Shown here piece by piece: positions 7,433-15,047 of a stretch of 32,781 nt of DNA; positions within the stretch are counted from its first letter, which is position 1, and each line of letters begins with the position of its first letter. The stretch is from NCBI GenBank assembly GCA_017616475.1, contig JAFZYD010000096.1:1-32781 (forward strand), given 5' to 3'. The position numbers and the translations under genes are program-made. This stretch comes from Bacteroidales bacterium (GTDB lineage Bacteria; Bacteroidota; Bacteroidia; Bacteroidales; UBA932). The notes beneath the pieces were generated by a model. It was given only the letters and a program-made list of their open reading frames with translations. It did no database searches and was not told the origin of the DNA.

Positions 7433-9878
7433 CCCCGAACTTGCTCTCGAAGGTCTTGAGCAGTTTGTCCATTATGCGCTCCACTGCATCGTCCGTGAGG
7501 GTTTGCTCCGGGTTTTGGAGCACGAAGCTGAGGGCATACTGCTTTTTGCCTTCCGGAATCTTGTTGCCGCGGTAGACGTCGAACAGCGACACGCTCTTGA
7601 GCAGCTGCTTTTCTGCCTGCACGGCGGCACGGCGGATATCTGCAAACGAAACATTCTCCTCCAGCAGCAAGGCCAGGTCGCGCTTAACCTCCGGGTATTT
7701 GGGAAGTTCGCGATATTTAACCTTGTTGCGCTTGATTACCTGCATCAGGGTCTTGAAGCTTATTTCGGCCACGAATACCGGCTGCTTGATGTCGAACGCC
7801 TTGAGCATAGCCTTGGAAACGGTGCCGATGGTGGCGAAGGGCTTGCCCTGCAGAGAATAAGCGATGCCTTCGCTAAAGATGTCTGCAGGTGCTGCAGCGG
7901 CTTCGAAATCGTAAAGATTCATACCGTAGCGGCGCACCAGAAGCTCCAAATAGCCCTTTAGTTCGAAGTACGAACCGGCCCCTATCTCACTGCGCCAAGC
8001 CTTGGCGGCGGGGGCGCTTATGGTGAGGCAGAGCATCAGCTCTTCGTGATAGTTTGCCAGGTTTGCGGCGCTCAGAGCATCCTCCGCATCGGCTTTGTAA
8101 CTGTACACGTTGCCGATTTCGTAGAGGCGCAGGGCGGAGTTCTGATGTTTGATATTGTATGAGACGGTCTCCAGCGCGGCGGGAATCAAGCTCTGGCGCA
8201 TACAGTCCAAATCGGAGCTGAGCGGGTTGAGCAGACGCACGCAGTGTGCAGCAGGGAAGGTCTCAAGTTTGTCGTAATATGCGCTCTTGGTGAGCGAGTT
8301 GTTCATAATCTCGTAGAAACCGCGGTTCGTGAGAAGGTCGCTGACCTCCTTGCGCACCACCTCCGGATCGGGATGGGGCGTGGGTTGGATGCTGGCCTTC
8401 ATACCGCCGGGCAGCTCAATGTTGTTGTAGCCGTATATGCGCAGCACCTCCTCCACGACGTCGCACTCGCGGGTAACGTCCACATAATAGTTTGGCACGG
8501 CCACGCGGCAGCCCTCCGCATTCTCGGAGAGAATCTTATAATCCAGATAGCCGAGAATATCCTTGACGGTGGATGTGCCTATGTTCTTGCCCATCAGGCT
8601 GAACATACGGTTGTAATCCAAATCTACCTCGGCACGTTTGAACTCTCCCTTGCAGAACTCCTGCGGTTCACCCACAATGTGTGCGCCGGAAAGCTCGCAA
8701 ATGAGCTGCGCCGCCCTGCGGGCCACGTTCATTGTGTTGGACGGATCAATGCCGCGCTCGTAGCGGAACGATGCGTCGGTCTTGAGGCCCAGCCGCTTGC
8801 TGGTCTTGCGGATGGTGACGGGGTTGAAATATGCTATCTCCAGGAACACGTCGGTGGTAGCCTCGGTCACACCCGATTTCTCGCCGCCGAACACACCGGC
8901 GATGCACATAGGCTCGCGGGTGTTGGCAATCACCAGGTCGCGGGCGGTGAGGGTGCGCTCCACTCCGTCCAGAGTCACCATCTTTTCCCCTTCTGCTGCC
9001 AGGCGCACAATCACCTTGCCCCCCTCAATCTCATTGAGGTCGAAGCAGTGCAGCGGCTGGCAATATTCGTTGAGTATGAAGTTGGTGATATCCACAATGT
9101 TGTTGATGGGGCGCTGGCCAACGGCGTTGAGGCGGTCGCGCAGCCAGTCGGGCGACGGGCCGACCTTAACATCTTTGAAGGTTATGCCGATATAGCGCGG
9201 GGCGTCGTCGGCTGCCACAACCTCCACCGGAATTGCCTTGCCTTCGCCCTTGAGTTCAATTGTGGGCTGCGGCAGGGTCCATTCCACCGGCACGCCGTTC
9301 AACTTGCACCAGGCGTACAGGTCGCGGGCCACGCCAATGTGGCTGGCGCCGTCTATGCGGTTGGGTGTGAGGCCTATCTCATAGACTGTGTCGCACGCAA
9401 GGTTCAGATAATCTTTGGCGGGTGTACCGGGCACCGCTGAGGGGTCCAGTACCATAATGCCGGCGTGATCTTCACCTATACCCAGCTCGTCCTGGGCGCA
9501 AATCATACCGAAGCTCTCCACGCCGCGAATCTTGCTCTTCTTTAGTTTGAGCTCCTCGCCGTGGATATCCACCAGCTTTGTGCCGACGGTAGCCAGCATT
9601 ACCTTCTGGCCCGCAGCCACATTGGGGGCGCCGCAAACAACCTGCAGCGGTTCGGCTTCGCCAATATTGAGCTTGGTGATGTGCAGATGGTCGCTGTCGG
9701 GATGCTCCACGCACTCCAGCACTTCGGCCACAACTACGCCCGCCAGGCCGCCGGGAATCTGCTCCACGGTTTCCACGTGCTCCACCTCCAAACCGGTGAA
9801 AGTAAGCACCTCGGCCACTTTTTCTGGGGTAAGGTCAAACTTCAGATAATCTTTAAGCCAATTATACGAAACAGTCAT
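7419..9878 (-). CDS. pheT: phenylalanyl-tRNA synthetase beta subunit
   Basis: The 819-residue beta chain of the cytoplasmic (alpha-beta)2 PheRS that charges tRNA-Phe. Visible domains in order: N-terminal coil-like start MTVSYNWLKDYL, EMAP/OB tRNA-binding domain (about 42-155, with HPDSDHLHITKLN and CGAPNV), B3/B4 editing domain (about 205-395), B5 domain (about 405-480, ending in EVLRIYGYNNI), catalytic-like core (about 490-700), and C-terminal FDX-ACB anticodon-binding domain (about 725-819, with PKYPEVKRDLALL). Length is normal. It is the last gene of the minus-strand translation block, 9 nt after ftsY, and overlaps lnt tail to tail by 14 bp. The alpha subunit pheS is not adjacent, unlike the pheST operons of many bacteria. 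Confidence 0.96.
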   Translation of the reverse strand: MTVSYNWLKDYLKFDLTPEKVAEVLTFTGLEVEHVETVEQIPGGLAGVVVAEVLECVEHPDSDHLHITKLNIGEAEPLQVVCGAPNVAAGQKVMLATVGTKLVDIHGEELKLKKSKIRGVESFGMICAQDELGIGEDHAGIMVLDPSAVPGTPAKDYLNLACDTVYEIGLTPNRIDGASHIGVARDLYAWCKLNGVPVEWTLPQPTIELKGEGKAIPVEVVAADDAPRYIGITFKDVKVGPSPDWLRDRLNAVGQRPINNIVDITNFILNEYCQPLHCFDLNEIEGGKVIVRLAAEGEKMVTLDGVERTLTARDLVIANTREPMCIAGVFGGEKSGVTEATTDVFLEIAYFNPVTIRKTSKRLGLKTDASFRYERGIDPSNTMNVARRAAQLICELSGAHIVGEPQEFCKGEFKRAEVDLDYNRMFSLMGKNIGTSTVKDILGYLDYKILSENAEGCRVAVPNYYVDVTRECDVVEEVLRIYGYNNIELPGGMKASIQPTPHPDPEVVRKEVSDLLTNRGFYEIMNNSLTKSAYYDKLETFPAAHCVRLLNPLSSDLDCMRQSLIPAALETVSYNIKHQNSALRLYEIGNVYSYKADAEDALSAANLANYHEELMLCLTISAPAAKAWRSEIGAGSYFELKGYLELLVRRYGMNLYDFEAAAAPADIFSEGIAYSLQGKPFATIGTVSKAMLKAFDIKQPVFVAEISFKTLMQVIKRNKVKYRELPKYPEVKRDLALLLEENVSFADIRRAAVQAEKQLLKSVSLFDVYRGNKIPEGKKQYALSFVLQNPEQTLTDDAVERIMDKLLKTFESKFGAILR

Positions 9879-9887
9879 TTTTGTATA

Positions 9888-10850
9888 CTATTTAAACAAT
9901 GATTCTACATAATCCTTCTTGTTGAAGAGGCGAAGGTCCTCTATCTTTTCTCCCACCCCGATAAACTTGACGGGGATTTGGAACTGGTCGCTGATGCCTA
10001 TCACCACGCCGCCCTTGGCCGTGCCGTCCAGTTTGGTGACTGCCAGCGCCGTGACGTCGGTGGCCTTGGTGAACTCCTTGGCCTGCACAAAACCGTTCTG
10101 GCCGGTGGAGCCGTCTATCACCAGCAGCACCTCGTGCGGGGCGTCGGGCACCACCTTGCGCATCACGTTGCGTATTTTGGTGAGCTCGTTCATCAGGTTT
10201 ATTTTGTTGTGGAGGCGGCCGGCGGTGTCTATAATTACAACATCGGCATCCTTGGCCACAGCCGATTTAACGCTGTCATAGGCCACGGATGCGGGGTCGC
10301 TGCCCATCTCCTGCTTGACAATGTCGACTCCGGCCCGCTGCGCCCATATAACCAACTGGTCCACAGCGGCCGCGCGAAAGGTATCGGCGGCACCCAGCAC
10401 CACCTTCTTGCCGTCTTCGCGAAGCTGCGCAGCAAGTTTGCCGATGGTGGTGGTCTTGCCCACGCCGTTGACGCCGACAACCATTATAACGTATGGTTTC
10501 TTGGAGAAATCGAAGGGCTCCTGCTCCACTGCATCGCCGGCAATGAGGTCTTCGATCTCCTCGCAGAGGATGCGGTTAAGGTCTTCGGTATTGAGGTATT
10601 TATCTCTCTTGACGCGGTTTTCGAGCCGCTCGATAATCTTTACTGTGGTATCAACTCCCACGTCGGAAGCTATGAGCGCTTCCTCTATGGAGTCCAGCAC
10701 CTCGTCGTCCACCACGCTTTTGCCCATCACGGCATACTGCAGCTTGCTCAGCAGGCTCTGCTTGGTCTTGCCCAGCCCTGCCTCCAGAGCGGCCTTGTCC
10801 TGCGCCTGCTCCTGCGCGTCTTTATTCCGTTTCTTGAAAAAGAATCCCAT
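9888..10850 (-). CDS. ftsY: signal recognition particle receptor FtsY
   Basis: SRP receptor GTPase that docks ribosome-nascent-chain complexes at the membrane for co-translational insertion. The 320-residue protein has a short basic N-terminus (MGFFFKKRNK) instead of the long acidic A domain of E. coli, an N domain (about 25-110) and an NG GTPase domain. Motifs: P-loop GVNGVGKT at 126-133, DTFRAAA, DTAGR, and TKLDGTAKGG. The product ends DYVESLFK, a normal FtsY end. It lies 42 nt after the radical SAM gene and 9 nt before pheT. The 42-nt gap is AT-rich with a poor TATTTTTA box, so an internal promoter is possible but weak. Confidence 0.96.
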   Translation of the reverse strand: MGFFFKKRNKDAQEQAQDKAALEAGLGKTKQSLLSKLQYAVMGKSVVDDEVLDSIEEALIASDVGVDTTVKIIERLENRVKRDKYLNTEDLNRILCEEIEDLIAGDAVEQEPFDFSKKPYVIMVVGVNGVGKTTTIGKLAAQLREDGKKVVLGAADTFRAAAVDQLVIWAQRAGVDIVKQEMGSDPASVAYDSVKSAVAKDADVVIIDTAGRLHNKINLMNELTKIRNVMRKVVPDAPHEVLLVIDGSTGQNGFVQAKEFTKATDVTALAVTKLDGTAKGGVVIGISDQFQIPVKFIGVGEKIEDLRLFNKKDYVESLFK

Positions 10851-10892
10851 TGGTATTATTTAAACGCGTAAAAATACAAAAAATATGGCGCT

Positions 10893-11657
10893 TTAAGCGT
10901 TTATTTGAATATTAAATCCCTCTTCCAGCAGAGGAGCTGCGGCAGCGCGGAGAGAGTCCGCATCTACTTTGAGAATGCCCTCCACCGGCGTATCGCGGGC
11001 CACGCTGTAAAGCATAATCTCGCGCGGTCGCAACTGCCGCACCACATCGTACCAGGCGGCGAGGGCCTCGGGGGTGGTGTTATCTACCACGTCGCCCTTC
11101 ACCAACATTGTTTGGAGCACGAAATTGCCCTCGAAAGCCTTCATATTCTCCACCACCCGCGCCACGCTGTAGGCACCCTTAGGCCGGTTCATAACCGCTG
11201 CCATATTGTCCAGCGCGCAGTCTATCTTGAGGATGGGATTATCGACCTTTTTGAGCGCCGCAACCACCTCCGGGCGGTCCAGACGGGTGGCGTTGGTAAA
11301 GACGCTAACCACAGCCTGCGGGAAATATCGGTCTCTGGCGGCCAGGATATGGTCTATTATAGCTGGGAAATCGGGGTGGATGGTGGGCTCGCCGTTGCCT
11401 GTGAAGGATATTGAGTCTATCCCCTGCCCTTGCTCCGCCAACGTTGCTGTCTTGCCGTCGATGGCCGCCATAACCTGCTCCAGAGTGGGCAGGGCAAGGC
11501 TGTCGGCATCCTTCCGAAGGCCGCCGCACTCGCAGTAGACGCAGTCGAAGGTGCACACCTTGGCCCGCAGCGGCAGCAGGTTGATGCCCAGCGAACGCCC
11601 CACGCGACGGCTGTGGATGGGCCCGAAAACTATATCGTCCCAAAGAAATGTTGCCAT
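10893..11657 (-). CDS. radical SAM protein (COG0731-like)
   Basis: A 254-residue cytoplasmic [4Fe-4S]/S-adenosylmethionine enzyme. The cluster motif is CTFDCVYC (Cys35, Cys39, Cys42; CX3CX2C), followed by Cys44. SFTGNGEPTIHPDF carries the glycine-rich SAM-binding segment, and VFTNATRLDRPEV and KIDCALDNM match later strands of the partial TIM barrel. The N-terminus DDIVFGPIHSRRVGRSLGINLLP is typical of the COG0731 group, which is related to wyosine-type tRNA enzymes; the actual reaction here is unknown. I start at the ATG at 11657; the longer frame to 11717 runs through a strong hairpin. It sits between a small translation gene set and ftsY, which fits a role in RNA or ribosome modification by context only. 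Confidence 0.8.
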   Translation of the reverse strand: MATFLWDDIVFGPIHSRRVGRSLGINLLPLRAKVCTFDCVYCECGGLRKDADSLALPTLEQVMAAIDGKTATLAEQGQGIDSISFTGNGEPTIHPDFPAIIDHILAARDRYFPQAVVSVFTNATRLDRPEVVAALKKVDNPILKIDCALDNMAAVMNRPKGAYSVARVVENMKAFEGNFVLQTMLVKGDVVDNTTPEALAAWYDVVRQLRPREIMLYSVARDTPVEGILKVDADSLRAAAAPLLEEGFNIQINA

Positions 11658-11677
11658 AATATACGCTTCAATAAACA

Positions 11678-11708
11678 ATAGAGACGAAGCCTCGGGCCCC
11701 GTCTCTAT
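11678..11708 (-). terminator. hairpin between DUF4295 and the radical SAM gene, possible attenuator
   Basis: A perfect 9-bp stem (ATAGAGACG, 11678-11686, with CGTCTCTAT, 11700-11708) encloses a smaller GCC/GGC stem. On the minus strand it is followed by TGTTTATTG, a weak U-rich tract, 12 nt before the next ATG. It may partly terminate the ribosomal-protein transcript. Confidence 0.5.
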
Positions 11709-11736
11709 CGGTATCACATATTGCCTGGCTCAAAAA

Positions 11737-11904
11737 TTAGTTCTGAGTCTTAGCAAAAAATTCCTTTACCTTGTCGGTGGGTACGAGTTCCTCTTTGAAG
11801 ATGTAGGAACCGGTACGACCGTTCTTGTCCATACGGATGCATTTTACAACGCTCTTGGTGTCTTTTCTGTCACCGCCGAATGTAGCGACCGCTTTCTTTG
11901 CCAT
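11737..11904 (-). CDS. DUF4295 family small basic protein
   Basis: A 55-residue basic protein (MAKKAVATFGGDRKD at the start, KVKEFFAKTQN at the end) matching the DUF4295 family, found in Bacteroidota. It has no membrane segment or signal peptide. It follows rpmG by 24 nt and rpmB-rpmG-DUF4295-ftsY is a gene order I associate with this phylum. Size, charge and neighbours suggest a ribosomal or ribosome-associated protein, but the sequence does not show an activity. A strong hairpin lies downstream at 11678-11708. Confidence 0.8.
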   Translation of the reverse strand: MAKKAVATFGGDRKDTKSVVKCIRMDKNGRTGSYIFKEELVPTDKVKEFFAKTQN

Positions 11905-11928
11905 AGTATTGCAATAATTTAAATGTTA

Positions 11929-12114
11929 CTACTTAATCTCCTTGTGAAGGGTCATCTTGCGCAGATACGGGTTGTATTTCATGCGCTCCAACTTGTCGGG
12001 AGTGTTCTTTTTGTTCTTGGTGGTGATGTAGCGGGACATACCCGGAACACCGCTGGCCTTCTGCTCGGTGCATTCGAGAATCACCTGTACTCTATTACCT
12101 TTCTTTCCTGCCAT
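11929..12114 (-). CDS. rpmG: 50S ribosomal protein L33 (bL33)
   Basis: A 61-residue large-subunit ribosomal protein near the E site. The family core is visible as [11 protein letters not shown], followed by [35 protein letters not shown], close to the usual C-terminal half. It has only one cysteine (Cys15) rather than the zinc-binding CxxC pairs, so it is the zinc-free (C-minus) type. It follows rpmB by 11 nt in the same transcript and precedes DUF4295. Confidence 0.95.
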   Translation of the reverse strand: MAGKKGNRVQVILECTEQKASGVPGMSRYITTKNKKNTPDKLERMKYNPYLRKMTLHKEIK

Positions 12115-12125
12115 AGCCTTAACAA

Positions 12126-12368
12126 TTAATAGATTTTAACCAGACCTTTAGCCTCAGCTTTCTTAAGCGTCTCGGCGAGGCCGTTCTTGTAGATGGTCTT
12201 CATACCGTTGCAAGAGACCTTGAGAGTAATGAATCTGCCTTCTTCCTCAGACCAGAATTTCTTGGTTTTGAGGTTGGGGGCAAACTCACGTTTTGTGCGC
12301 CTGCGGGAGTGGGAAACATTGTTCCCAATCATCCTCTTCTTACCAGTAACCTGACAAACTCGTGACAT
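12126..12368 (-). CDS. rpmB: 50S ribosomal protein L28 (bL28)
   Basis: An 80-residue large-subunit ribosomal protein. Family signatures: [21 protein letters not shown] at the start, then [17 protein letters not shown] and [18 protein letters not shown]. Only Cys5 of the possible zinc-ligand set is present near the N-terminus, so it is probably the zinc-free form. It heads the rpmB-rpmG-DUF4295 unit. A promoter with a TTTG and a near-consensus -7 box spaced by 20 nt lies upstream at 12408-12439, between lepB and this gene. Confidence 0.95.
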   Translation of the reverse strand: MSRVCQVTGKKRMIGNNVSHSRRRTKREFAPNLKTKKFWSEEEGRFITLKVSCNGMKTIYKNGLAETLKKAEAKGLVKIY

Positions 12369-12407
12369 AATATACTATTTTTTTATTTCTTTCGACTTTT
12401 GGGGGTG

Positions 12408-12439
12408 CAAATATCTTGATTTTAAATCAAAAAACCAAA
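12408..12439 (-). promoter_or_regulatory. promoter of rpmB-rpmG-DUF4295
   Basis: TTTG (12439-12436), 20-nt spacer, GATATTTG (12415-12408), seven of eight matches to TAnnTTTG. Best -33/-7 pair in the window. The spacer holds a small AT hairpin (TTGATTT/AAATCAA). The expected leader is about 35 nt. Confidence 0.6.
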
Positions 12440-12443
12440 TTTT

Positions 12444-13787
12444 TTATGAATTCAGCACAAACTTGCCGATTCTGCGCCACCTGACCTTGCCCTGGGCGTC
12501 TCTGGAGAGCCAAATTATTGCAGGTGTGCCAACTATGTGAGTCTCCGGAACGAAGCCCCAATAACGGGAGTCGAGGGAGTTGTGACGGTTGTCGCCCATC
12601 ATAAAGTAGTAGTCCAGTTTGAAGGTATACTCCGTGATTTCGTTTCCGTCTATAAAAAACTTGCCCTCTTTCTCCTCGAAATTGTTGTGCTCGTACACCG
12701 AAATGATTCTGCGGTAGAAGGCGATGTTGTCCTTGGTGAGGGTAACGGTCGCCCCCTTTGCGGGAATCCATATCGGGCCGTAGTTGTCGCGCGTGTAGCC
12801 GCGGTCGTCAAAGGGGAAAATCATTTTGTAGGAGTCCAGATAGTCTCCGGGATAATTCTCCAGGTTGACGGTCGCGCTCTTCACGTTGCTCATCGCGGCC
12901 ACAGCCTTGTGGGCGGCTGCGGTAAGCGGCAGGTCGTAATATCCCGGCAGGGTTGCATCGAAGTGGATCTGACTGCGGTCCACGCCAAGCTTTTCCAGCG
13001 CCAGCTTGCTTATGGGAGTGCCGTTGGTAACAACCCTGTAGGTATACTGGATACCGTCGTAGACCTGCTGCTGCTCGCCGTCTATGTATACCAGGCCGCC
13101 CTCAACCGAGAGGGTGTCGCCGGGCATACCCACCAGACGTTTCACATAGTGGTCGGCTTTATCTGCGGGGCGGACAATGAGCGGGCCGAACATCTTTTGC
13201 GAATACTCGGCACCGTTGATGCGGGCGTGTGCGTAGTAATCCTCCGCCGGCACGCGGGCCAGTACGGAATCCCCGTGAGGGAAGTTGAACACCACGCAAT
13301 CGCCGCGGCGGATGCCGCGCCCCAGGGGCTTGAGCCTGCGATAGTCCCACTTGACCGCCTCGGAATAGGACTTGCGCCCGTTAAACCAGGTGTTGTGGGT
13401 GAAAGGAATCGTGAGCGGAGTCTCCGGGATACGGGGGCCGTAGCGCATTTTGTCCACGAACAGATAGTCCCCTGTCATCAACGTGTTCTCCATAGAGGAG
13501 GAAGGTATCTTGAACGACTGGAAAAAGAAGATGTTGATGAAGGTCACGACAATCACGGCAAAGATGATGGCATCCAGCCAGTCGAGAATGAGATTGGGCT
13601 TCTCCCCTTCTTTGTATCTCTTTTTCCAGAACGTCCAGTTCACCTTCCTGGTGACGCAGGAGTCAAAAACAACAATAAGGCCAAGGAACCACCAGGGACT
13701 TTTAAGCCAGATTACCCAAAGGCAATACAGGATACCCCAGAAAGCGAACTTGACCCACTTGTTGTTGAAGAAGTCTTTTACAGTCAA
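12444..13787 (-). CDS. lepB: signal peptidase I
   Basis: Inner-membrane serine protease that cleaves signal peptides of exported proteins. At 447 residues it is of the long Bacteroidota type. Two or three membrane segments occupy residues 12-42 and 72-90. The catalytic serine is Ser98 in FKIPSSSMENTL and the general-base lysine is Lys216 in HYVKRLVGMPGD; the conserved MMGDNRHNSLDSRYWGFVP lies near the C-terminus. A long insertion between the lysine region and this last box (about 240-380) is typical of the phylum. The start is a TTG at 13787, immediately bounded upstream by the rplT stop in the same frame; no in-frame ATG occurs before the catalytic region. It follows rplT by 6 nt and probably shares its transcript. 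Confidence 0.94.
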   Translation of the reverse strand: MTVKDFFNNKWVKFAFWGILYCLWVIWLKSPWWFLGLIVVFDSCVTRKVNWTFWKKRYKEGEKPNLILDWLDAIIFAVIVVTFINIFFFQSFKIPSSSMENTLMTGDYLFVDKMRYGPRIPETPLTIPFTHNTWFNGRKSYSEAVKWDYRRLKPLGRGIRRGDCVVFNFPHGDSVLARVPAEDYYAHARINGAEYSQKMFGPLIVRPADKADHYVKRLVGMPGDTLSVEGGLVYIDGEQQQVYDGIQYTYRVVTNGTPISKLALEKLGVDRSQIHFDATLPGYYDLPLTAAAHKAVAAMSNVKSATVNLENYPGDYLDSYKMIFPFDDRGYTRDNYGPIWIPAKGATVTLTKDNIAFYRRIISVYEHNNFEEKEGKFFIDGNEITEYTFKLDYYFMMGDNRHNSLDSRYWGFVPETHIVGTPAIIWLSRDAQGKVRWRRIGKFVLNS

Positions 13788-13793
13788 AACGGT

Positions 13794-14138
13794 TTATTTA
13801 ACCGAATTGATGATAGCCTCGAATGCCTGGGGATTATTCATCGCCAGGTCGGCCAGAACCTTGCGGTTGATGCCTACATTCTGAGCGTGGATTGCCCCCA
13901 TAAACTGGGAGTAAGTCATACCATGCTGACGGGCAGCGGCATTGATACGGGTAATCCACAATGCGCGGAAAGTGCGCTTTTTATTCTTGCGGTCGCGATA
14001 AGCATAGGTGAGACCTTTCTCATAGGTGTTCTTAGCAACCGTCCAGACGTTTTTCCTGGAAAGGAAGTTACCGCGGGTCTGTTTCAAGACTTTCTTGCGG
14101 CGAGCTCTTGAAGCTACTGAATTTACCGATCTTGGCAT
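13794..14138 (-). CDS. rplT: 50S ribosomal protein L20 (bL20)
   Basis: A 114-residue 23S rRNA-binding assembly protein. Family features: [23 protein letters not shown] at the basic N-terminus, [14 protein letters not shown]-like core ([22 protein letters not shown]), YSQFMGAI, and [20 protein letters not shown] at the end. In E. coli and Bacillus, L20 represses the infC-rpmI-rplT operon by binding its leader. Here a 78-nt gap containing a GC hairpin separates rpmI from rplT. lepB follows after 6 nt. Confidence 0.96.
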   Translation of the reverse strand: MPRSVNSVASRARRKKVLKQTRGNFLSRKNVWTVAKNTYEKGLTYAYRDRKNKKRTFRALWITRINAAARQHGMTYSQFMGAIHAQNVGINRKVLADLAMNNPQAFEAIINSVK

Positions 14139-14164
14139 AATTAATTTGTTTTGACAGTCAGCGC

Positions 14165-14179
14165 CCCGCCTGTTGCGGG
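14165..14179 (-). promoter_or_regulatory. hairpin in the rpmI-rplT gap, possible regulatory site
   Basis: CCCGC (14165-14169) pairs with GCGGG (14175-14179) around a 5-nt loop, 26 nt before the rplT ATG. No T run follows directly, so it is not a classical terminator. Control by L20 is a possibility only. Confidence 0.35.
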
Positions 14180-14216
14180 AACTTTACTTGCTGAACTTTC
14201 GGTTAATAAATGTTTG

Positions 14217-14411
14217 TTACTTGACCAACAGTTCTTTGATTCTCTTGTTGTCCACCTTGTCTACAATGGCGAAGTGGTCGAGATTACGTTTCTGCTTTTT
14301 GGTCTTCTTGGTGAGAATGTGGCTGTGATAAGCGTGTCTTCTCTTGATTTTACCCGACCCGGTGAGCGTAAAACGCTTCTTTGAACCGGAATTGGTTTTC
14401 ATTTTAGGCAT
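14217..14411 (-). CDS. rpmI: 50S ribosomal protein L35 (bL35)
   Basis: A 64-residue, strongly basic ribosomal protein with the family N-terminus [21 protein letters not shown] and the middle segment [23 protein letters not shown]. It lies 31 nt after infC and 78 nt before rplT in the classic infC-rpmI-rplT order. Confidence 0.96.
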   Translation of the reverse strand: MPKMKTNSGSKKRFTLTGSGKIKRRHAYHSHILTKKTKKQKRNLDHFAIVDKVDNKRIKELLVK

Positions 14412-14442
14412 TGTGTATAAAATTTAAGTGTTCTTAAAAACT

Positions 14443-15033
14443 CTATTTCTTTTTAACGGGGGCAATCATCATAATCATACGCTTGCCCTCAAGTTTAGGC
14501 ATCTGCTCTGCCTTTCCGTACTCCTCGAGCTCCAGTGCAAACCTCAACAAAAGCTTCTCGCCCTGTTCCGAGAACAGTATCGAGCGGCCGCGGAAAAAGA
14601 CATATGCCTTTACCTTGCACCCCTCCTGCAGAAAACTCTGCGCGTGCTTGAGCTTGAAGTTGTAGTCGTGCTCGTCGGTCTGCGGGCCGAAACGAATCTC
14701 TTTGATGACTACCTTCGAGGCGTTGGCCTTCTGCTCCTTTTGCTTTTTGCGCTGCTGATATTTGAACTTTTGATAGTCAATTATCTTGCAGACGGGCGGA
14801 GCGGCGGTGGGCGCTATCTCGACCAGGTCGAGCTCCAGTTCCTCGGCCATTGCCAGGGCCTTGGAGAGGGGATAAACGCCTTGTTCGGGGATATTGTCCC
14901 CCACAAGTCGCACTTGCGGCGCAGTAATTTGCTCATTTACCCTGTGGTCGTCTTCATCTCTGGTCTGACGGCCTTGCTGGGGTTTCCGCGGAGCCGGTTT
15001 CGGCTTGGGCGGTCTGTAGTTTGAGTTTGCTAT
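14443..15033 (-). CDS. infC: translation initiation factor IF-3, probably with an ATA start codon
   Basis: IF3 binds the 30S subunit, keeps it free of 50S and checks start-codon pairing. The 196-residue product has a basic Pro/Arg/Lys-rich extension (about 2-29), the N domain ([30 protein letters not shown]...), a lysine-rich linker ([11 protein letters not shown]) and the C domain ([29 protein letters not shown], ending [11 protein letters not shown]). The first in-frame ATG/GTG/TTG is a GTG at 14913, inside the conserved N domain. An in-frame TAG (the thrS stop) closes the frame upstream. Between them, ATA at 15033-15031 lies 8 nt after AGGAGG (15047-15042). An ATA start would parallel the AUU start that lets E. 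coli IF3 repress its own synthesis. It lies 12 nt after thrS. Confidence 0.92.
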   Translation of the reverse strand: MANSNYRPPKPKPAPRKPQQGRQTRDEDDHRVNEQITAPQVRLVGDNIPEQGVYPLSKALAMAEELELDLVEIAPTAAPPVCKIIDYQKFKYQQRKKQKEQKANASKVVIKEIRFGPQTDEHDYNFKLKHAQSFLQEGCKVKAYVFFRGRSILFSEQGEKLLLRFALELEEYGKAEQMPKLEGKRMIMMIAPVKKK

Positions 15034-15041
15034 AGTAGTGT

Positions 15042-15047
15042 CCTCCT
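15042..15047 (-). promoter_or_regulatory. strong Shine-Dalgarno (AGGAGG) of infC
   Basis: A full anti-Shine-Dalgarno match overlapping the thrS stop codon, 8 nt before the proposed ATA start. Such sites are uncommon in Bacteroidota, where the 16S 3' end is largely sequestered; I see no other full AGGAGG at a start in this window. Confidence 0.75.

Noticed and set aside
12537-14111. 524-codon plus-strand frame across lepB and rplT
   Set aside because: Antisense to two certain genes, and shows no protein features.
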